Positions 6,386-10,959 of a DNA stretch of 10,959 nucleotides are shown here, piece after piece. The notes beneath the pieces were generated by a model. The model saw only the letters and a list, made by a program, of their open reading frames with translations. It was not told the origin of the DNA and ran no database searches. Numbering within the stretch: position 1 is the stretch's first letter; each line of letters begins with the position of its first letter. The translations under genes and the position numbers were made by a program. The stretch is from JAKASX01 sp035534495 (GTDB taxonomy: Bacteria; Acidobacteriota; Terriglobia; Acidiferrales; UBA7541): positions 1 through 10,959 of the forward strand of contig DATLRW010000181.1 in NCBI GenBank assembly GCA_035534495.1, written 5' to 3'.

Positions 6386-7219
6386 CTACTTTTTTTCCTG
6401 GGGCGCGAGCGGCGCGGCGGAGGGCAAGCCGGGCGCCGGGACAACGGGCGGCGTGTGCGGCATGATACTTGACCCGCGCATGAACGAGACCATGTCCAGG
6501 GGCAGAGGGAAAACGATGGTGGTGCTGTTGGTGATGCCGATGTCGATCAGGGTCTGCAAATAGCGCAACTCGACCGAAATGGGGTTTTTCGACAGGACCT
6601 CGGCGGCTTCCGCGAGTTTTGCCGAAGCCTGGAATTCGCCGTCGGCGGCGATGATTTTCGCGCGACGTTCCCGTTCGGCTTCGGCCTGCCGGGCAATCAG
6701 GCGCTGCATCGTGTCGGGAATATCCACCTGCTTCACTTCGACCTTGGTTACCTTGATACCCCAGGGCTCGGTATCCTGGTCCAGGATGGCTTGCACCTTC
6801 CCGTTTACTTTTTCGCGTTCGGAAAGTATCTCGTCGAATTCGAATTGCCCAACGACGCTCCGCAAGGTGGTTTGGGCGAGCTGGGTGGTGGCATAGAGGT
6901 AGTTCTGCACCGCCGAGAGAGCCAGCTTGGGCTCGACGACGCGAAAATAGCAGACGGCATTAATTTTCACCGAGACGTTGTCGCGGGTGATGATGTCCTG
7001 CGGCGGAATCTCGATGGTATCGATCCGGAGCGAGATGCGGTAAAACCGGTCGATCGGCCAGACGACGATCCTCAGGCCGGCGCCCTTGATCTCCGGTAGC
7101 ATCCGCCCCATCCGCAAGATCACGCCGCGCTCCCATTCCTTCACCACATAGACCGAATTGAACAGCCAGATCACAAACAAAATGATCGCGATAGCAAACA
7201 CCGTATCCGCGAATCCCAT
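6386..7219 (-). CDS. Slipin / SPFH (stomatin-prohibitin) family membrane protein
   Basis: 277 residues from ATG 7219. A single N-terminal membrane helix (about 5-24) is followed by an SPFH/Band 7 domain (about 25-180) with typical motifs: V-V-K-E-W-E-R-G-V-I-L-R-M-G-R, R-I-D-T-I-E-I-P-P-Q-D-I-I-T-R-D and W-G-I-K-V-T-K-V-E-V-K. Then comes an A/E/R-rich coiled-coil stretch (about 175-210) and a proline-rich tail (about 255-277). Slipins oligomerise into membrane rings or microdomains and are the standard partner of long-form NfeD, which here lies immediately upstream; in Pyrococcus horikoshii the NfeD homologue cleaves the slipin near its C-terminus. I prefer ATG 7219 to GTG 7246 because the former has a near-perfect ribosome-binding site and avoids overlap with nfeD. 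Confidence 0.93.
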   Translation of the reverse strand: MGFADTVFAIAIILFVIWLFNSVYVVKEWERGVILRMGRMLPEIKGAGLRIVVWPIDRFYRISLRIDTIEIPPQDIITRDNVSVKINAVCYFRVVEPKLALSAVQNYLYATTQLAQTTLRSVVGQFEFDEILSEREKVNGKVQAILDQDTEPWGIKVTKVEVKQVDIPDTMQRLIARQAEAERERRAKIIAADGEFQASAKLAEAAEVLSKNPISVELRYLQTLIDIGITNSTTIVFPLPLDMVSFMRGSSIMPHTPPVVPAPGLPSAAPLAPQEKK

Positions 7220-7221
7220 TG

Positions 7222-7233
7222 CTCCCCTCCTCC
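7222..7233 (-). promoter_or_regulatory. Ribosome-binding site that fixes the slipin start
   Basis: The minus strand reads GGAGGAGGGGAG immediately before CA-ATG (7219). It lies just past the nfeD stop codon at 7236-7238, so it belongs to the slipin gene and rules against the upstream GTG at 7246. Confidence 0.85.
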
Positions 7234-7235
7234 GG

Positions 7236-8591
7236 TCAGCCCGCACGCGTTGGCGCAGGCGGAGTATCGGCCGGCTCGACGTAAAGAGTCAGCCCCTTCA
7301 CCTTCACCACCCGAACGCGGGCGCCCTTGGGAATCGGGCCCGCGATTGCGTCCGTTTCGGCCCGCGTCGCGCGCCACAATTCCCCATTCACGAAAACCAT
7401 CCCTTTCGCCGTCCCGATGGGCTCGGTCACATCACCCAGCGCACCGACCAGACTCTCGGTGCCCGTTTCCGGCTTCCACGAACGCGACCGCAGGACCAGC
7501 CGCGCGATGAGAATGAAAAACACGGCAAAGGGCAGCGCGACGCCGAACGCCACGCCCAGCCCCACGCCCCCGGTCGTCATCGGCGAGCGCACCAGCAACA
7601 CGGCGCCCAGCACCAGCGAAATCACGCCGCCGATTCCCAGGATGCCATGGCCGGAAAATTTCGCCTCCAGAACGAACAGCGCGATCGCCAGCAGGATGAG
7701 GAGGAAGCCGGTCATGGTGACCGGCAACATGTGCATGGCGAAAAGGGCCAGGATCAGGCAGATCCCTCCGATCACGCCCGGCGCCACCAGACCCGGATGC
7801 GTGAACTCGACGTAGAGCCCCAGCAGGCCCACAATCAGCAAAATGAAAAACGCGTCCGGCTGGACGATTCGCGAAAGAAAGCGCTCCCGCGCGGACATCT
7901 GGTAATCGACGATCACCGGATGATCCAGCCGCAGGGTGGTCTGGCTGCCGTCGAAACGCGTGATAGCGCGGCCGTTCAGTTCGGCGATCAGGCTGCTTTC
8001 CGAATCGGCGATCAGATCGATCAGATGATCGTTCAGGGCTTCCTTGGCGCTATAGGCGGTGGCATCGGTGACGGCTTTTTCCGCCAAGGGCACGTTGCGC
8101 CCGCGCCGGCTGACGTAGCTGCGCAGAAACGCCAGCGTGTCCTGCATGATTTTCTTGCGAAGCGTGGGGTCGACCTGCACGGGGAAGCCGCCGACTTCCA
8201 GCAGCGGCGATGCGGCGCCCGTTTCGGTTCCCGGCGACATGGCCGCCACGTCGGCCGATTCGAGGATGAAAAAACCCGCCGAAGCGGCCCGGGCTCCGCT
8301 GGGCTCGACGTAAATGGCCACGGGGACTTGCGATCCCAGGATCGCCTGGATAATAGCCCGCATCGATTCGCCCAAGCCCCCCGGCGTATCCATGCGAATC
8401 AGGATCAGGCTGGCATGCTCATCGGCCGCTCGAGCGATCCCATTTTCGACGTATTGCGCAAGCACCGGCTCGATTTCCCCGTCGATGTCGATGCGAACCA
8501 CCGTTTCGGGGGAAGACGCCTGAGCGCTCGCTCGAGGAAGGAAAAGCGAGAGCAAACCGAGAGCGAGCAGCAAGCAAACTGGCCGCTTCAT
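7236..8591 (-). CDS. nfeD: NfeD-type membrane-bound ClpP-class serine protease
   Basis: 451 residues with the full long-form NfeD layout: signal peptide (1-23, A-S-A-Q-A), a ClpP/SppA-like protease domain (about 30-230), four to five membrane helices (about 246-367) and a C-terminal OB-fold-like NfeD domain (about 375-440). The nucleophile is Ser104 in G-A-R-A-A-S-A-G-F-F, equivalent to Ser97 of P. horikoshii PH1510; the general-base lysine is probably Lys147 (K-I-M-Q-D), by analogy to Lys138. M-D-T-P-G-G (67-72) forms the usual oxyanion-side loop. The protease acts on the periplasmic or outer face of the membrane and is thought to cooperate with the slipin encoded next. There is no Shine-Dalgarno sequence, and a TATAAT ends only 10 bases upstream of ATG, so the mRNA is probably leaderless or nearly so. 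Confidence 0.95.
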   Translation of the reverse strand: MKRPVCLLLALGLLSLFLPRASAQASSPETVVRIDIDGEIEPVLAQYVENGIARAADEHASLILIRMDTPGGLGESMRAIIQAILGSQVPVAIYVEPSGARAASAGFFILESADVAAMSPGTETGAASPLLEVGGFPVQVDPTLRKKIMQDTLAFLRSYVSRRGRNVPLAEKAVTDATAYSAKEALNDHLIDLIADSESSLIAELNGRAITRFDGSQTTLRLDHPVIVDYQMSARERFLSRIVQPDAFFILLIVGLLGLYVEFTHPGLVAPGVIGGICLILALFAMHMLPVTMTGFLLILLAIALFVLEAKFSGHGILGIGGVISLVLGAVLLVRSPMTTGGVGLGVAFGVALPFAVFFILIARLVLRSRSWKPETGTESLVGALGDVTEPIGTAKGMVFVNGELWRATRAETDAIAGPIPKGARVRVVKVKGLTLYVEPADTPPAPTRAG

Positions 8592-8601
8592 CTCAACGCG
8601 G

Positions 8602-8610
8602 ATTATACCA
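8602..8610 (-). promoter_or_regulatory. Extended -10 promoter for nfeD (near-leaderless)
   Basis: The minus strand reads TGGTATAAT: a perfect -10 hexamer (8602-8607) with the TGn extension. No -35 is recognisable, which extended -10 promoters tolerate. Start of transcription would be near 8595, leaving about four bases before the nfeD ATG. Confidence 0.6.
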
Positions 8611-8621
8611 GTCTTCGCCGC

Positions 8622-8647
8622 CGCGGCGGACGATCCGTTCCGCCGCG
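8622..8647 (-). terminator. GC-rich hairpin between tadG-like gene and nfeD
   Basis: CGCGGCGGA (8622-8630) and TCCGCCGCG (8639-8647) form a perfect 9-bp stem with an 8-base loop, 50 bases past the tadG-like stop. It overlaps a 12-base palindrome at 8618-8629. No T run follows, so it could be a factor-dependent stop for the tad genes or an operator over the -35 region of nfeD. Confidence 0.35.
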
Positions 8648-8696
8648 TTCCCGGGAGCGTCGGGGACGGCCAGCCTATCGCCCGCGCCGCGCCGGC

Positions 8697-10130
8697 TCAA
8701 TCGGCGTGCTGAATCAGACGAATCGGGACGGGCGAAACGCCAGGCGTAACGATCGTGGTCCCGCCGCCAGCGCCGCCGGTGCCGCCGCCCGCACCACCAT
8801 CGCCGCCACCGGCGCCGCCAGCACCGCCGCTACTACAAGGCGTGATGCTCATGACCACCGACGGAACGCTGTCGTTCGTTCCCCCGTGAACGTAGCCCTG
8901 GAGAAAAAGCGTCATCCAGCCGACGACGGTAACGCTTCCACCGCCAGGCCCGATGCAATCCGAATTCGAACTGGTCTCGACCGTTCCATCGGGTTCCGTC
9001 ACGCCGCAGATGGCGCCGTCATATAGGGCCACCGTGGCGACCGACGGGCTTTGTTGCGGACTGATCGGCGCGCCCGCGGCAACGTCGCCGGCGGCGACAA
9101 GAGGATTATTCGCGCCGGCGTATATCTGGTAGGGAGGATTCTGTCCCGGCTGGGAGACAATCGTGTCCTGCCCCTGGCTGAAGTTGCTCCCCGACGATGT
9201 GCCGCTGGCATTAATTCTGGCCTCGACGCCCTGGTCGACCGGCCCCACTCCCTTGCCGGGAATGGCCGGAAGCGTTTGCCCGCAGGTGACGGGCACGCAT
9301 TCCTGAATGGCCGCGCGAACTTCGGCCTTGCTCGGAGTGCCGCTGGGCCAGATCGATACCAGGTACCATTCGCTGGGAATGGCCGCATCGCTTGGGCCGG
9401 TGCCGAAGTGGAGATCCCATTGTTGCCCGATGGCCGAATAATCCAGCGCCACCGGACTCACGTTCGGATTGGCGAAGTAGCCGGTCGGCTCGCTCGGGCA
9501 GACGTTGTTTTCCGGTGAGCTAGGCGCGAACGGGTCACAATTGGGCACGAGGAAAGGAGCGACGCAAGCCGTGGTGGTGCTCGCCCCGCCGCCGCCCGCG
9601 GCCCCGCCCGCTTCGGGGCTATAGGCCTCGGCCGCGGCGGTGGCGCTGACCGTAGATGAGGATACGCCGAATATCCGGGCAAAAATGGTTGGGATGCCGG
9701 TGCGTTCCACGGTGACGGTGATCTGCGGTTCCTCCGAGCTCGGATACGCAAAACTGATGTCCGGGCAACTGGTACCCGAGGTCGGATTGGAGTATTCCGG
9801 ACAGTTGACCGAAGCCGGCTGGCCGGCAATATCGTTCTGCGATGCAACGGACATGGCCTTGCTCGCCGCCGCACTCTCCTGCGCGCCGCCCGCCACGCAG
9901 CCGCCGGCGGCCGAGACGCACCCCTGCGTGTAGAACACTTGCGCGCCGGCCAGCGCGGCGGCATCGGCCGTGCGCTGCGCTTCGCTGCGGGCCACATAGA
10001 GAATGCCCAGATCGATCGCCAACGTCATGAAACCCAGCAGCACGACAAGGCCGAGCGCCACGAGCACCAGCGTCACGCCGCGCTCGCCCCGCGCGCCGAA
10101 GTTTTTTCTTTTGCCATGGACTGGCGGCAT
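8697..10130 (-). CDS. TadG-like (TadE/G N-terminal) envelope protein with Gly-rich tail
   Basis: 477 residues. Residues about 16-65 match the TadE/TadG-like N-terminal module (Pfam family 'Putative Flp pilus-assembly TadE/G-like'): E-R-G-V-T-L-V-L-V-A-L, a single membrane helix, then A-I-D-L-G-I-L-Y-V-A-R-S-E-A-Q-R-T-A-D-A-A-A-L-A-G-A in pieces. The remainder is extracytoplasmic, rich in Ser/Pro/Gly, with 12 cysteines, an even number compatible with disulfides. I see no von Willebrand A metal site (D-x-S-x-S), which many TadG proteins carry. Residues 433-457 are almost only Gly/Ala with Thr, Ser and Asp. By family, it should be a minor component of a Tad/Flp pilus or related surface apparatus; the substrate and secretion route are not shown here. 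It starts 21 bases after the TadE-like stop, with AGAGGA upstream. Confidence 0.85.
   Translation of the reverse strand: MPPVHGKRKNFGARGERGVTLVLVALGLVVLLGFMTLAIDLGILYVARSEAQRTADAAALAGAQVFYTQGCVSAAGGCVAGGAQESAAASKAMSVASQNDIAGQPASVNCPEYSNPTSGTSCPDISFAYPSSEEPQITVTVERTGIPTIFARIFGVSSSTVSATAAAEAYSPEAGGAAGGGGASTTTACVAPFLVPNCDPFAPSSPENNVCPSEPTGYFANPNVSPVALDYSAIGQQWDLHFGTGPSDAAIPSEWYLVSIWPSGTPSKAEVRAAIQECVPVTCGQTLPAIPGKGVGPVDQGVEARINASGTSSGSNFSQGQDTIVSQPGQNPPYQIYAGANNPLVAAGDVAAGAPISPQQSPSVATVALYDGAICGVTEPDGTVETSSNSDCIGPGGGSVTVVGWMTLFLQGYVHGGTNDSVPSVVMSITPCSSGGAGGAGGGDGGAGGGTGGAGGGTTIVTPGVSPVPIRLIQHAD
8760..8834 (-). repeat. Gly/Ala-rich low-complexity tract within the tadG-like gene
   Basis: Imperfect GGN-GCN codon repeats encode residues 433-457 of the TadG-like protein, with units like G-G-A-G-G-G-D and G-G-A-G-G-G-T. 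Such tracts expand and contract by replication slippage, so length is likely to vary between strains. A flexible 20-residue tail follows it. Confidence 0.75.
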
Positions 10131-10151
10131 ACTTCACATCCTCTCTGCGAT

Positions 10152-10685
10152 TCAGTAGGTGAGATTCGGCATGGTGACCTGGGTCGTGATCTGATTGGGA
10201 ACGACCGTGGCGCCGAAAAAGTCGTGCATGCTCCACTGCACCGGATACGTCAGGGAAACCGCGGTATCCAGACCCGCACCGGCGCCCCGGTTAATGGTCA
10301 GCGTGATTCCCTGGCAGGACCACGTCCATGTGGGATAGGTTCCGAAAGGCGTCGCCGAGGAGAGGCACGCGGCATTCAAATTCGCCTCGCTCATGTACTG
10401 GACGACGGCTTGCTCGGCCGCGGCGATGGAGCACGGAGGGTTCGTGCCCGGCCCGCATGACGGGGTGGGAATGATCGAGTTCGAAACGACGATGCGAGCC
10501 CCCTCGCGAGCCGCGTTCGTCAGTTTCTGCTTCAGTCCGAAAGCGGAGCCGAAATCCCACACCCCGACGGCCAGCAACGCCAGAACCGGCAGGACCAAGG
10601 CCAACTCGGCCAGCTGAGCGCCACGCTCTCCGGATGGTTTCTTCGGGACAGCCCGGTGGATTGGCCGATGGATTGTCAGATTCAT
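10152..10685 (-). CDS. TadE-like pseudopilin
   Basis: A 177-residue TadE-family protein. After a basic N-terminus, residues about 19-44 read G-E-R-G-A-Q-L-A-E-L-A-L-V-L-P-V and a hydrophobic helix, with the conserved glutamate five residues past the R-G junction where prepilin-type peptidases act on relatives. The following L-T-N-A-A-R-E-G-A-R-I-V-V is the family's second signature. The C-terminal domain has four cysteines and ends in short beta-like strands (S-L-T-Y-P-V-Q-W; Q-V-T-M). TadE-like pseudopilins are exported minor subunits of Tad pili. GGGGAG lies eight bases before ATG 10685. The gene sits between two further Tad-like genes with short gaps, so it is the middle gene of an operon continuing beyond the window. 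Confidence 0.9.
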   Translation of the reverse strand: MNLTIHRPIHRAVPKKPSGERGAQLAELALVLPVLALLAVGVWDFGSAFGLKQKLTNAAREGARIVVSNSIIPTPSCGPGTNPPCSIAAAEQAVVQYMSEANLNAACLSSATPFGTYPTWTWSCQGITLTINRGAGAGLDTAVSLTYPVQWSMHDFFGATVVPNQITTQVTMPNLTY

Positions 10686-10710
10686 CGATCGATCTCCCCT
10701 CTCATGGATT

Positions 10711-10959
10711 TCAGGGACATGTCGCGCTCCCCGGCGTCGGTTGATCTTCGCGGCGCATTTGAACGCTGGTGCTCAAGTCGAGAGTGCCGATCCCCTGGGC
10801 AAGAAAGGGAATCATCAACCGGTAGGGATATGTGAAGCTGATCGATATACCGCATTGGTTATCGGCGGTGCCGGAAGGAGCCAGCCAGCCGACCGATTCG
10901 CTGTAATTGGCTATGCAGTTGGTCTCGCCGGAGGAGGTGCAGGCGCTCGGATTCAGGTT
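10711..10959 (-). CDS. TadE-like protein, C-terminal part (cut by window edge)
   Basis: An open frame of 82 codons enters from the right edge and ends at TGA 10711-10713; there is no start codon because the 5' part lies outside. It contains S-I-S-F-T-Y-P-Y-R-L-M-I-P-F-L-A followed by I-G-T-L-D-L-S-T-S-V-Q-M-R-R-E, the C-terminal strand pattern of TadE-like proteins (compare S-L-T-Y-P and Q-V-T-M in the next gene). Four cysteines are present. Its stop lies 25 bases before the next TadE-like start, in the same direction, so the two are probably co-transcribed and encode distinct minor pseudopilins. Confidence 0.8.
   Translation of the reverse strand, partial: NLNPSACTSSGETNCIANYSESVGWLAPSGTADNQCGISISFTYPYRLMIPFLAQGIGTLDLSTSVQMRREDQPTPGSATCP

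Noticed and set aside
7220..7246. Slipin start at GTG 7246
   Set aside because: It would overlap the nfeD end and place residues coded by the ribosome-binding sequence in the protein; ATG 7219 is preceded by a near-consensus site.
7158..9026. 622-codon plus-strand open frame
   Set aside because: It lies antisense to nfeD, the slipin and the tadG-like gene, which have clear domains. The translation is rich in Arg, His, Gln and Pro without any domain, typical of antisense frames in GC-rich DNA.
1..10959. CRISPR array, insertion sequence, phage genes, rRNA or riboswitch
   Set aside because: No regularly spaced short repeats, transposase motifs, terminal inverted repeats flanked by target duplications, rRNA segments or known riboswitch cores were seen on either strand.

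Overview
The window comes from a GC-rich diderm bacterium. Apolipoprotein N-acyltransferase (Lnt), a SPOR protein, an NfeD/slipin pair and Tad-type pseudopilins all imply an outer membrane or cell-envelope lifestyle. The mix (exported YVTN-type beta-propellers, lnt next to prfB, several TadE/TadG-like genes) is most reminiscent of Acidobacteriota. That placement is inference from gene content; there is no rRNA or other marker here to prove it.

Layout, right to left, because nearly every gene is on the minus strand. (1) 10959-8697: the 3' end of a TadE-like gene cut by the window edge, a complete TadE-like gene and a TadG-like gene with a glycine-rich tail, spaced like an operon encoding minor pseudopilin-like envelope proteins. 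(2) 8591-5759: nfeD (membrane serine protease), a slipin/SPFH protein and a SPOR-domain membrane protein, 16 and 15 bases apart. An extended -10 promoter lies so close to nfeD that its mRNA would be almost leaderless. (3) A 297-base intergenic stretch with a candidate promoter. (4) 5461-2772: lnt then prfB. The prfB reading frame is interrupted by the classical in-frame TGA of the +1 programmed frameshift, so the real gene begins at 3924. (5) 2664-388: a head-to-tail tandem duplication of a whole 1.14-kb unit (leader, signal peptide, YncE-like beta-propeller, 3' flank). A perfect 15-bp hairpin terminator is present only behind the distal copy. (6) 12-311, plus strand: the N-terminal part of a TadE-like protein that stops right after the conserved hydrophobic region, probably a gene remnant.

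Functionally the window is housekeeping (translation termination, lipoprotein maturation, membrane quality control) beside exported, fast-evolving envelope proteins. I did not find a convincing unknown defence, mobile or biosynthetic system. The most original signal is the duplicated propeller unit, whose untranslated leader is better conserved than the protein body and carries an inverted repeat with one compensatory base-pair change between the copies.
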